64,000 bases of DNA from Actinomycetota bacterium (lineage in GTDB: Bacteria; Actinomycetota; Acidimicrobiia; Acidimicrobiales; RAAP-2). The notes under the pieces were generated by a model. That model made no database searches. It saw nothing but the letters and a program-made list of their open reading frames with translations, and was not told where the DNA came from. The translations under genes were made by a program, and so were the position numbers. The stretch lies in contig JAJPJD010000049.1 in the NCBI GenBank assembly GCA_021324355.1, positions 1 through 64,000 of the forward strand, read 5' to 3'. This document shows positions 34,626 to 42,393 of this stretch, one piece after another; within the stretch, counting starts at the first letter, position 1; each line of letters begins with the position of its first letter.

Positions 34626-35027
34626 CTACGAGGGTCGCCGGTCGGACCAGGCCCGGAGGCCGGCTCGCACGGCAACGGTCGCGGCGAGGACGATCACCCC
34701 GGCCTCGGCCGCGATGGCGACCCACCCGGCCGCCGAGACGCTGGGCTCTTTGAACGCAAAGATCCCGTGGGGGAGGGCCAGGCTCAGGACGTAGCCGCCC
34801 AGCACCCCGGCACAGAACATCCCGGCCGCAACGAGGGCGGCCGCCGCCGGCCGCACGGCGACCAAGGCCGCCAGGGCCGCTGCGACGACCACGGTGACAA
34901 GGAACAGCCACCCGATGGTGGGGATGAAGCGGTAGCCGCTCGCAAGGTAGAGGTCAAGGTGTACCGCACCGACCGCCAACAGCAGCGCGCTGGTTGCCCA
35001 GGCGGCGGCTCGCTGCGTCCAGGGCAT
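34626..35027 (-). CDS. Small four-helix membrane protein of unknown function
   Basis: A 133-residue protein that is almost wholly hydrophobic, with four predicted helices, beginning with AAAWATSALLLAVGAVHLDL. The pattern VGAVHLDLYLASGYRFIPTIG recalls actinobacterial membrane proteins of unknown role. It lies six bases after tatA in the same direction and may share its transcript. It faces the anti-sigma gene. No function can be assigned. Confidence 0.72.
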   Translation of the reverse strand: MPWTQRAAAWATSALLLAVGAVHLDLYLASGYRFIPTIGWLFLVTVVVAAALAALVAVRPAAAALVAAGMFCAGVLGGYVLSLALPHGIFAFKEPSVSAAGWVAIAAEAGVIVLAATVAVRAGLRAWSDRRPS

Positions 35028-35033
35028 GGACCG

Positions 35034-35231
35034 CTACGCCGCCGGGGGCTTGCCGGCTCGGTCGGCCGTGAGCTCGTGGGTCGGACCGGGCTCGTCCAGT
35101 CCCGCCTTGAACTCCCGCTTGGCCGATCCGAGGGACCGGGCGAGTCGGGGGATCTGCGAGCTGCCGAACAGGACGGCCAGCACCACGACCAGCACGATGA
35201 CGCCGTCGATACCGAAGATCTCTGCCAGCAT
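35034..35231 (-). CDS. tatA: Tat translocase pore subunit TatA
   Basis: A 65-residue protein with an N-terminal helix (VIVLVVVLAVLFGSSQIPRL), the conserved FG hinge, an amphipathic helix ARSLGSAKREFKAGL and a short polar tail, the standard TatA architecture. TatA oligomers form the translocation channel. It begins at ATG 35231 with AAAGGAA upstream. It is about 3.8 kb from tatBC, but within the same locus flanking the sigma/anti-sigma pair, and completes a local TatABC set. Confidence 0.9.
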   Translation of the reverse strand: MLAEIFGIDGVIVLVVVLAVLFGSSQIPRLARSLGSAKREFKAGLDEPGPTHELTADRAGKPPAA

Positions 35232-35296
35232 GTCGTTCCTTTCCTTTCCTTGGTTCAGTTGGTCCGGCCGAAGCCGGAGGATCGCCCGCTGGGCGC

Positions 35297-36091
35297 TCAG
35301 GTGGCCCGCTCCACGGCGCGCTGGACTGCCCGCTCGAGGAGCCGCAGGCCGCCGAGGCCGGGGATCCGATCGATCTGGCGGTCGACACGCTGCGCGGCGG
35401 CCAGGCCGGCGTCGTCGCCGAAGAGGTAGCGGGCCAGGAAGCGGACTTCGGCTTTGGGCATGACGCCGGCGCCGACTGGCCGCCAGAACCACTGGAGGGC
35501 TCGCCGGGTGACCCGCCGGGCGGCCGGGTCCGACTCCAGGCGCCGCCTTGCCTGGGACGCGTAGAAGTCGATGTGGCGGCCCTCTTGCTTCATGATCCGT
35601 TTGAGCAGGTCGGTGAGCACCGGGTTCTCGGCCCGGGCGGCCAGGCGGGCGTAGCCAGCCTGGGTGGTCAGCTCGTTGATGGCGCCCCAGGTCATGTGGA
35701 CGGTGACCAGGTGCCGGGTAACAGCCGAGGTGAAGAGGTACAGCAGCGGCCGGAAACGATCGGTTCGGGGCAGCTGCCGTCGAAGGGTCGCCACTCGTTC
35801 CGGCCCGGCCGGCTCGTGGTGGGCTTCGAGGACCTGGGCGATGGCGTCGCCGTGCCAGTGCTCCTCGTAGCACCAGGTCGCCAGGAAGGCGGTGACGTCC
35901 GGGTCGGTGTGGGCCCTGGTCACGAGCAGGTCCCGGAGGTAGCACATGGTGTGGCTCTCGATGTCGTGCATGTAGCGCAGGCAGCGCAGCGCCCCAGGGT
36001 CGAGGGGGTGGTCCGCGAAGGTCGCGAACTCGATGCCGTCGAGGTCCAGCCGTGCGGAGCGACGAACCAGGGTGTCTGTCGCAGTCGTCAC
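35297..36091 (-). CDS. Ferritin-like diiron four-helix-bundle protein
   Basis: A 264-residue protein showing the full E...ExxH...E...ExxH pattern of carboxylate-bridged diiron enzymes: Glu45, Glu77-x2-His80, Glu140 and Glu170-x2-His173. It resembles acyl-ACP desaturase or AurF-type oxygenases in layout, but the substrate cannot be deduced. GTG 36091 was chosen because upstream in-frame starts would run through the divergent ArsR operator. It is just upstream of tatA on the same strand (65 bases). No signal peptide is visible. Confidence 0.78.
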   Translation of the reverse strand: MTTATDTLVRRSARLDLDGIEFATFADHPLDPGALRCLRYMHDIESHTMCYLRDLLVTRAHTDPDVTAFLATWCYEEHWHGDAIAQVLEAHHEPAGPERVATLRRQLPRTDRFRPLLYLFTSAVTRHLVTVHMTWGAINELTTQAGYARLAARAENPVLTDLLKRIMKQEGRHIDFYASQARRRLESDPAARRVTRRALQWFWRPVGAGVMPKAEVRFLARYLFGDDAGLAAAQRVDRQIDRIPGLGGLRLLERAVQRAVERAT

Positions 36092-36235
36092 AGCTGTTCT
36101 TCGGAGCCTGGGTCGGGCCCGGATGTCCTCGCGCCCGCCGTGGTGGTCATCGTTCGACGGCGCGGGCTCGGGTCCGCAGGGTCCGCCCAGCAGGTGCCTG
36201 GCCGGGTCAGAAGAGCGGGGCATTCTCACAAAAAT

Positions 36236-36283
36236 GTGCAACCATAGCTTGCACTTTTGGCAGGACCTGCTACCATTGGTTGC
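36236..36283. promoter_or_regulatory. Putative ArsR operator region
   Basis: GTGCAA/TTGCAC forms a perfect inverted repeat at 36236-36254. GCAACCA (36238-36244) is repeated inverted as TGGTTGC at 36277-36283. This AT-richer patch lies 26-70 bases ahead of the SRPBCC-SRPBCC-ArsR operon and between it and the divergent diiron gene. It is a probable binding site of the operon's ArsR-type repressor. Confidence 0.55.
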
Positions 36284-36308
36284 GTATTCGCGACCAGGGA
36301 GAGCTGAC

Positions 36309-36755
36309 ATGCCCGACATCCGGCACCATGTGGGGATCGATGCCCCGACCGGCCAGGTCTACGCCGCGGTGGCCACCCTGGACGGTCTGGCGAGCTGGTG
36401 GACCCGTGACGTCCGCGGAGACGACCGGCCGGGAGGCCGGTTGGCGTTCGGCTTCGGCCGGCCAGAGCCGTCCGCGGTCATGGAGGTGATCGAGCGCCAG
36501 CCAGAGCTGCTCGTGCGGTGGCGATGCGTGGAAGGTCCTCAGGAGTGGGTCGGGACGTCCATCAGCTTCGAGCTGCGGGAGGGCGATAAGGAGACCGGCC
36601 TGCTCTTCACGCATGCCGGCTGGAGCGAGCCCGGAACGTTCCTGCACCACTGCAGTACCAAATGGGCCCTCTTCCTGCTCGGGCTGAAGCACGGTCTCGA
36701 AGGAGGCACTGCCACCCCGTGGCCCAATGACCCGGCCATCAGCACCTGGGGGTGA
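36309..36755 (+). CDS. SRPBCC (START/AHSA1-like) domain protein
   Basis: A 148-residue SRPBCC protein with the typical opening HHVGIDAPTGQVYAAVATLD, GLASWWTRDVRGDDRPGG and a late helix around FLHHCSTKWALFLLGLKHGL. The fold makes a hydrophobic cavity for lipid-like ligands. GGGAGAG precedes the ATG. It is the first gene of a three-gene operon ending with an ArsR regulator, a common actinobacterial pairing; ligand and role are unknown. Confidence 0.86.
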   Translation: MPDIRHHVGIDAPTGQVYAAVATLDGLASWWTRDVRGDDRPGGRLAFGFGRPEPSAVMEVIERQPELLVRWRCVEGPQEWVGTSISFELREGDKETGLLFTHAGWSEPGTFLHHCSTKWALFLLGLKHGLEGGTATPWPNDPAISTWG

Positions 36756-36759
36756 GGCG

Positions 36760-37269
36760 ATGGACGTACCAAGTCCGATCCAGCACGAGGTGGTCATCGA
36801 GGCGCCGATCTCGCTGGTGTGGCGCATCGTCACCGAAGAACATCAGATCGCCAAGTGGTTTGCCGACCGGGTCGAGCTCGATGCCCGACCCGGTGGCCAT
36901 GGCCGGTTCGTGTTCACGAACGCGGACGGGGACATTGCTCAGATCGCCCCGATCGTCGTCGAAGCCATCGATCCACCCCGCCTCTTCTCCTTTCGATGGT
37001 GTCATCCAGAGGACGAGGACCCCCATGTGGGCAACTCCCTCCTCGTGGAGTTCACCTTGGTCGCCGAATCGGCGGAGCGAACTCGCTTGCGGGTCGTCGA
37101 GCACGGACTGGACTCGTTGCGCTGGTCGAGGAGCGAGAAGGACCGCTACCGGCAGGAGCATCGAGCGGGCTGGAGCCAGTTCGTCGGTCGGCTGGCCCAG
37201 GTGGCGCGTGCCATGCAAGCTCCGCCGGCCGATGATCCGGGTCAGACGATTGAGCGGATCAAGCCATGA
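36760..37269 (+). CDS. SRPBCC (AHSA1-like) domain protein
   Basis: A 169-residue second SRPBCC protein: QHEVVIEAPISLVWRIVTE, ADRVELDARPGGHGRFVF and AIDPPRLFSFRWCHPEDEDP match activator-of-Hsp90-like SRPBCC proteins. ATG 36760 was chosen, five bases after the preceding stop; an earlier in-frame ATG lies inside that gene. The stop overlaps the ArsR gene by four bases. Not closely similar to its neighbour by eye beyond the fold. Confidence 0.87.
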   Translation: MDVPSPIQHEVVIEAPISLVWRIVTEEHQIAKWFADRVELDARPGGHGRFVFTNADGDIAQIAPIVVEAIDPPRLFSFRWCHPEDEDPHVGNSLLVEFTLVAESAERTRLRVVEHGLDSLRWSRSEKDRYRQEHRAGWSQFVGRLAQVARAMQAPPADDPGQTIERIKP

Positions 37270-37649
37270 CCTCGTCGATCGATGACGAGCTCTGGTCGGC
37301 GATTGCCGACCCTTCTCGCCGACGCGTGCTCGATCTCCTCATCCACCATGGCGAGGCAACCGCCAGCTCGCTGGCCGCGAAGGTCCCCTTTTCCCGTCAA
37401 GCGGTCAGCAAGCACCTCTTAGTGCTCGAGGGGGTCGGGCTGGTTCGCCGTCGCAAGCAGGGGCGGGAAGTCCGCTACCGAGTCATCCCCGATCAGCTTG
37501 GCGCCGTGACGGAGATCATGGACAGGTTGTCGAACGAATGGAGCCAAAGGCTTGCGACCATCAAGCGCCTCGCAGAGGAAGGACGTGGGGACGCATCCAA
37601 TGCTGGAGCGGTCAACGACCCGAACACTGGCCGAGCCATTGCTCGCTGA
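37266..37649 (+). CDS. ArsR family transcriptional regulator
   Basis: A 127-residue winged-helix repressor of the SRPBCC-associated (non-metal) ArsR group: WSAIADPSRRRVLDLLIHHG, the recognition helix VPFSRQAVSKHLLVLEGVGL and the wing RRRKQGREVRYRVIP. It has no Cys, so a metal-thiolate site is unlikely. Overlap with the upstream gene (ATGA) indicates cotranscription. It probably represses its own operon through the dyad at 36236-36283. Confidence 0.9.
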   Translation: MTSSIDDELWSAIADPSRRRVLDLLIHHGEATASSLAAKVPFSRQAVSKHLLVLEGVGLVRRRKQGREVRYRVIPDQLGAVTEIMDRLSNEWSQRLATIKRLAEEGRGDASNAGAVNDPNTGRAIAR

Positions 37650-37898
37650 CTCGGAGCTGAGCCGGCCGGGCCACACGGTCGACCCAGATCCGAGTTCTCT
37701 GGAGACCGCGATGACGACCGTGAGCCATGGAACCCTCGAGCTCGGCTTGACGACCACGTCGATTGGACTCGCCTTTCCTCTCATGTCGTCGACTCCCGTT
37801 GGCAACACAGAGGAGGGGGTGAAAGGTCTTGGCGAGTGGCGTCAGCTACCGCTGCGGCGCCCGGTGCCCCTGGCAGTGCCGGAGAACGGGAACGGAGA

Positions 37899-38272
<374 letters not shown>

Positions 38273-38328
38273 TCCAGTCTGCCAGCCTCACCGGCCGGGG
38301 GCGCGGTCGTGGGAAGCCGCCGGGGCGG

Positions 38329-39348
38329 TCACACCGGTGATGCTCCAGGGGGCTCGGACCCCCGACGCAGCCGGAGGGCGGGGGACTCGAGGACCCTCGG
38401 GTTGACCGTGGTCGCCGGCGGGGTGCCGGCGAGAGCGGCGATCACGTTGGCCGCCGCCTTGTGCTGGAGCTCGGCGATCGCCTCCTGCGAGTAGAACGCG
38501 GCGTGCGGGGTGACGATCACACCCGGCGTGGTCAGGATCGGGTGATCGGGCCGAGGTGGCTCTTCGTCCAACACGTCGAGCCCCAGGCCGCCCAAGCGCC
38601 CCTCGGCCAGGGCGTGTTGGGCTGCCTCGAGGTCGAGCAGGCCGCCGCGGGCGGTATTGACCAGGATCGTCCCTGGTCGTACCAGCGAGAGCTGGTCGGC
38701 ACCGATCAGGTGGCGGGTCTGGGTGGTGAGCGGGGCGTGGAGGGAGACCAGGTCGGCCCGTTCCAGCAGCTCCTCGAGGGTGCCGGTCGCCAGCACCCCG
38801 CCGTGGTCGCCGCGCTCGAGGCTGGGCGCGAACGCCAGGACCTTGAGGCCGAACGCTCGTGCCTTCTCGGCAACCAGTCGGGCGATGCGCCCGAACCCCA
38901 CCAGGCCGAGCGTCCGACCCTGCAACCGCCGTGGCGCTCCGAAGGCCTGGTTGTCCCACTGGCCGGCCCTGGTCTGCCCGGCGAAGTCGACGATCCGGCG
39001 GGCGAGGGCGAGCAGCAGGGCCAGCGTGTGGTCCGAGACCTCCTCGACGCAGTAGTCGGGGACGTTGCTCACGACGATCCCCAGCTCGGTGGCCCGTTCG
39101 ACGTCGATGTTGTCGACGCCAACCCCGTAACGCGCAACCGTGACGCAGCGGGTGGCCGCGTCGAGGACCCGAGCCGTGACCGGCCGCCAGTTGGTCAAAA
39201 TGGCATCGGCCCCCGCCGCCAGCTCGACCAGCTCGTCCTCGTAGCCGCCGCGAGCGACAACGAGCTCGGCGCCGGCCGCGCCCAGCGCGGCCCGCTCGAC
39301 CTCCACGCTCGGCCACGCGTAGTCGGTCACCAGCACCGTGTACGCCAA
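38329..39348 (-). CDS. D-isomer-specific 2-hydroxyacid dehydrogenase (CtBP-like)
   Basis: A 339-residue NAD-dependent dehydrogenase of the phosphoglycerate dehydrogenase/C-terminal-binding-protein type. It has VARYGVGVDNIDVERA (catalytic Arg region), the dinucleotide loop LGLVGFGRIARLVAEKARAF, NTARGGLLDLEA, LDVLDEEPP (catalytic Glu) and TPHAAFYSQEA (catalytic His). TTG 39348 was chosen because GGGAGG lies upstream and the first strand YTVLVTDYAWP follows at once. It reduces or oxidises a 2-keto/2-hydroxy acid not specified by sequence. It lies just upstream of rnpB. Confidence 0.87.
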   Translation of the reverse strand: MAYTVLVTDYAWPSVEVERAALGAAGAELVVARGGYEDELVELAAGADAILTNWRPVTARVLDAATRCVTVARYGVGVDNIDVERATELGIVVSNVPDYCVEEVSDHTLALLLALARRIVDFAGQTRAGQWDNQAFGAPRRLQGRTLGLVGFGRIARLVAEKARAFGLKVLAFAPSLERGDHGGVLATGTLEELLERADLVSLHAPLTTQTRHLIGADQLSLVRPGTILVNTARGGLLDLEAAQHALAEGRLGGLGLDVLDEEPPRPDHPILTTPGVIVTPHAAFYSQEAIAELQHKAAANVIAALAGTPPATTVNPRVLESPALRLRRGSEPPGASPV

Positions 39349-39497
39349 GGCTCCCTGGACCTCCCCGCGGCTCGCCGGCGCCGCGACCGAGGCAATGTAG
39401 TGGTGGGGCGAGGGAGGCGTCGGAACCGCCAGGACGGGGTACACCCAGGGCGGTGGGCCCGCGGGGCCGGTGCACGAGAGCGTCGAGGAGCGTGTGG

Positions 39498-39920
39498 ATG
39501 GGACGGACACGGATCGCCAACCAGCCGATCCGGCTGGCTGCCGGGGCGTTCCTGCTGCACTCGGGGGTCGAGAAGCTCTCGGCCGACGAGGAGCGGGCGG
39601 GCCGGCTGCACGAGCTGGCCACCGGGGCCTTCCCCGTCTTCGACCAGCTCGGTCCGAGCCCGTTCGTGCGGATGCTGGCTGCCGCCGAGATCGCCATCGG
39701 CACGGCCCTGGTGCTCCCCTTCGTGTCGGATCGCTTGGCCGGAGCGGCACTGGCCCCGTTCGCCGGTGGCCTGGTGTACCTGTACAGCCGGACTGACGCC
39801 ATGCACCGGCCCGGGAGCCTGCGGCCCAGTGCGCAGGGGGTCGGGATGGCCAAGGACATCTGGCTTCTCGGGATCGGTCTGACCCTGCTCGGGTCGGGCC
39901 GGAAGAAGAAGGCGCGGTGA
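39498..39920 (+). CDS. DoxX-family membrane protein
   Basis: A 140-residue protein with four hydrophobic helices: the first, RLAAGAFLLHSGVEKLSADE, is followed by MLAAAEIAIGTALVLPFV, LAPFAGGLVYLYSR and IWLLGIGLTLLGSG, with a basic C-terminus. This matches DoxX/DoxD-like membrane proteins, often linked to redox or sulfur metabolism. ATG 39498 has GAGGAG upstream. No partner gene is evident beside it. Confidence 0.75.
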   Translation: MGRTRIANQPIRLAAGAFLLHSGVEKLSADEERAGRLHELATGAFPVFDQLGPSPFVRMLAAAEIAIGTALVLPFVSDRLAGAALAPFAGGLVYLYSRTDAMHRPGSLRPSAQGVGMAKDIWLLGIGLTLLGSGRKKKAR

Positions 39921-40023
39921 CCCAGAACCAGCGCTAGGTGCTCGGCGCGTGCCGTAGATTCTCCAAGGTGACCTCGACCGAGCGCGACGCCCGGCGACGC
40001 ACCGGGCCCTGGCGGCCGGCCCG

Positions 40024-41445
40024 ATGAGCCAGCCCGGGATCCGGACGCCGGCCCCCCCGCCGCCTGGCACCGACCATCCGGTGCTCTCGATCGCCCAGCT
40101 CTACGGCAGGGTCGAGCGGGCCCTGCGGGAGGAGTTCCCGGTCTCCCAGCCGCTGTGGGTGCGGGGCGAGGTCCACACCATCTCGGACCGGACCGGCCAC
40201 TGCTACCTCGACCTGGTCGACCCCGACTCGGCCGGCGAGCGCCGGGCACCGGTGCTCAAGGTGCGGTGCTGGCAGACCGAGTGGAGACGGCTGCGGGCGA
40301 AGCTGGCCCGCTCGGGGCTCGAGCTCAGGCCGGGGACGGTCGTGCACCTGCTGGGCCACGTCCAGTTCTACCGGCCCCGAGCCGAGGTCACCTTCGTGAT
40401 GACCGACCTCGACGTGACCGCGTTGCTGGGCCGGATGGCCGCTGAGCGGGCAGCCCTGATCGAGGCGCTCAAACGGGAGGGCCTGTTCGACGCCAACCGG
40501 GCGCTGGTGGTCCCCCCGGTCGTGCTCCGGGTCGGGTTGGTGGCCAGCCCCGGCACCGAGGGCTGCCGGGACTTCCTCAGCCAGCTGACCGGTTCGGGGT
40601 ACGGCTTTGCGGTCGCCCTGTCCAGGGCCTCGGTCCAGGGCGCAGAGGCGCCTGGCTCGATCGCCCGGGCCATCCGCAGGGCTGCTGCGGCCGCCCCCGA
40701 TCTGGTGGTGGTGGTCCGAGGTGGCGGATCCAAGGCCGACCTGGTCGCCTTCGACACGCCGCTGGTGGCCCGGGCCATCGCCCGCTGCCAGGTCGCGGTG
40801 TGGACCGGGATCGGCCACAGCGGGGACGAGTCGGTGGCCGACCTGGTGGCCAACCGATCGTTCGTCACCCCGACTGAGTGTGGGCACGAGCTGGTGGCTC
40901 GGGTCGACGGGTTCTGGCAAAAGGAGGTGGCCGAGCCGGCGGCCGCAATCGGCCGGCGAGCGCGGCGAAGGGTCGAGGCGGCGGACCGGCACCTCACCAC
41001 CGCCCGAGGCCGGCTCACCGGCTCCGCCCGCCACGCGCTGCGGTTGCACCGCCAGCACCTGGAGAACGAGGCCCACCACCTCTCGTTGGCCGCGCCGGCG
41101 GCCCTGGGCGACGCCACCGACCGGTTGCGGGCAACGAGCGGCCACCTGGTTCGGGCGCTCGAGCGGCGGTTGGCCGACGCCGGGTCGCAGCTCGAGGGGT
41201 GGCGGCGTCTCCTCGGTGCCTTCGACCCCGAGCGGCAGCTCGAGCGGGGCTACACCCTCACCACCGACGAGACCGGTCGGGTGTTGCGCTCGGGGGCGGG
41301 GCTGCGGCCCGGCGACGTGCTGGTGACCCGGTTCTCGGACGCGACCGCTCGGTCAGTGGTGGCCGAGGGGGTGCTCGGTGGGCGCTGTGTCGATGCCCCC
41401 GGACGAGACGCTGAGCTATGCCGAGGCCAGCCGGGAGCTGGATGA
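40024..41445 (+). CDS. xseA: Exonuclease VII large subunit
   Basis: A 473-residue XseA. The N-terminal OB-fold (about 18-120) begins LSIAQLYGRVERALREEF and includes PLWVRGEVHTIS. The catalytic domain has GLVASPGTEGCRDFLSQL, VVVVRGGGSKADLVAFD and TGIGHSGDESVADLVAN. A coiled-coil region and the C-terminal ERGYTLTTDETGRVL follow. With XseB it degrades single-stranded DNA to oligonucleotides. The last 68 bases overlap the xseB reading frame. Confidence 0.93.
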   Translation: MSQPGIRTPAPPPPGTDHPVLSIAQLYGRVERALREEFPVSQPLWVRGEVHTISDRTGHCYLDLVDPDSAGERRAPVLKVRCWQTEWRRLRAKLARSGLELRPGTVVHLLGHVQFYRPRAEVTFVMTDLDVTALLGRMAAERAALIEALKREGLFDANRALVVPPVVLRVGLVASPGTEGCRDFLSQLTGSGYGFAVALSRASVQGAEAPGSIARAIRRAAAAAPDLVVVVRGGGSKADLVAFDTPLVARAIARCQVAVWTGIGHSGDESVADLVANRSFVTPTECGHELVARVDGFWQKEVAEPAAAIGRRARRRVEAADRHLTTARGRLTGSARHALRLHRQHLENEAHHLSLAAPAALGDATDRLRATSGHLVRALERRLADAGSQLEGWRRLLGAFDPERQLERGYTLTTDETGRVLRSGAGLRPGDVLVTRFSDATARSVVAEGVLGGRCVDAPGRDAELCRGQPGAG

Positions 41446-41668
41446 GATCGTGGCCGCGTTCGAAGACGGCGACCTCGACGTCGACCAGCTGGTGGAGCGG
41501 CTCGAGCGCGCTACGGCCATCGTGGACGAGCTCGACCGACGGCTCCGGCGGACCCGCGCCCAGGTCGAAGAGCTGGTCCCACGGCTCGAGGCAGCCGGGT
41601 CCGGCCGAGAGGAGCCGGGTGACGAAGGGGACGAGACTCCCGACGAACCGCAGCGACTCATCCCATGA
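41378..41668 (+). CDS. xseB: Exonuclease VII small subunit
   Basis: A 96-residue XseB with the family core LSYAEASRELDEIVAAFEDG and DLDVDQLVERLERATAIVDE, a helical hairpin that binds XseA, followed by an acidic tail. GTG 41378 has GAGGGGG six bases upstream; ATG 41393 is an alternative. It overlaps the xseA end out of frame and its own stop overlaps the next gene as ATGA. Confidence 0.92.
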   Translation: MGAVSMPPDETLSYAEASRELDEIVAAFEDGDLDVDQLVERLERATAIVDELDRRLRRTRAQVEELVPRLEAAGSGREEPGDEGDETPDEPQRLIP

Positions 41669-42393
41669 CCAGCGTGCACGCCTCCGACCGCCTGTACTTC
41701 CGCCAGCTGCTGTCGGGCCAGGACTTCGCCACCGCTGACCCGCTGGCCCGGCAGATGGTCAACTTCTGCTACCTCATCGGAGACCGCGAGCGCGGCGAGG
41801 CCCTCCTGGTCGATGCCGCCTACTCGGTGGACGACCTCCTGGCGATACTGGAGGCCGACGGGATGCGGCCGGCTGGCGTGCTGGCGACCCACTACCACCC
41901 GGACCACGTGGGTGGCTCGATGGGCGGCATGCGCATCGAGGGGGCGGCCGCGCTGTTAGAGCGCGTCGACGTGCCGATCCATGTCCAACGGGACGAGGTC
42001 CCGTGGGTCAAGCGGGCCACCGGGCTCCAGGACGCCGACTTGGTCGCCCACGACAGCGGCGACGTGGTCCGGGTCGGTGACATCGAGGTCCGGCTGCTGC
42101 ACACCCCCGGGCACACCCCTGGGAGCCAGTGCTTCTTGGTCGAGGGGCGCCTCGTGTCAGGGGACACCTTGTTCCTCGAGGGGTGCGGGCGGACCGACCT
42201 GCCGGGCAGCGACCCGGTGGCCATGTACGAGACCCTCACCACCCGGTTGGCCCACGTGCCCGGGGACACGATCCTGTTTCCCGGCCACCGCTACTCGCCC
42301 GAGCCGTCGGCCCCCTTGGACCGGGTTCGCCGGGAGAACTACGTCTTTGCTCCCCGCTCAGCCGAGGCATGGCTGGCCATGTTCGGGCGGTGA
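41665..42393 (+). CDS. Metallo-beta-lactamase-fold hydrolase (glyoxalase II/persulfide-dioxygenase-like)
   Basis: A 242-residue MBL-fold protein with the metal motif THYHPDHVGG (Tyr in place of the first variable position), a later LHTPGHTPGSQCFLV, SGDTLFLEGCGRTD and the terminal FPGHRYSPEP. The SGDTLF and GCGRTD segments resemble glyoxalase II and persulfide dioxygenase enzymes, so a thioester or persulfide substrate is plausible. Coupled by 4-base overlaps both to xseB and to the following reductase. Confidence 0.87.
   Translation: MTSVHASDRLYFRQLLSGQDFATADPLARQMVNFCYLIGDRERGEALLVDAAYSVDDLLAILEADGMRPAGVLATHYHPDHVGGSMGGMRIEGAAALLERVDVPIHVQRDEVPWVKRATGLQDADLVAHDSGDVVRVGDIEVRLLHTPGHTPGSQCFLVEGRLVSGDTLFLEGCGRTDLPGSDPVAMYETLTTRLAHVPGDTILFPGHRYSPEPSAPLDRVRRENYVFAPRSAEAWLAMFGR

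Noticed and set aside
36092-36319. N-terminal extension of the diiron protein
   Set aside because: It would run through the ArsR operator and the start of the divergent SRPBCC gene, and shows no family similarity.
38288-40249. Large frames on both strands across the 2-hydroxyacid dehydrogenase and DoxX genes
   Set aside because: Composition typical of shadow frames; the dehydrogenase motifs lie in another frame.
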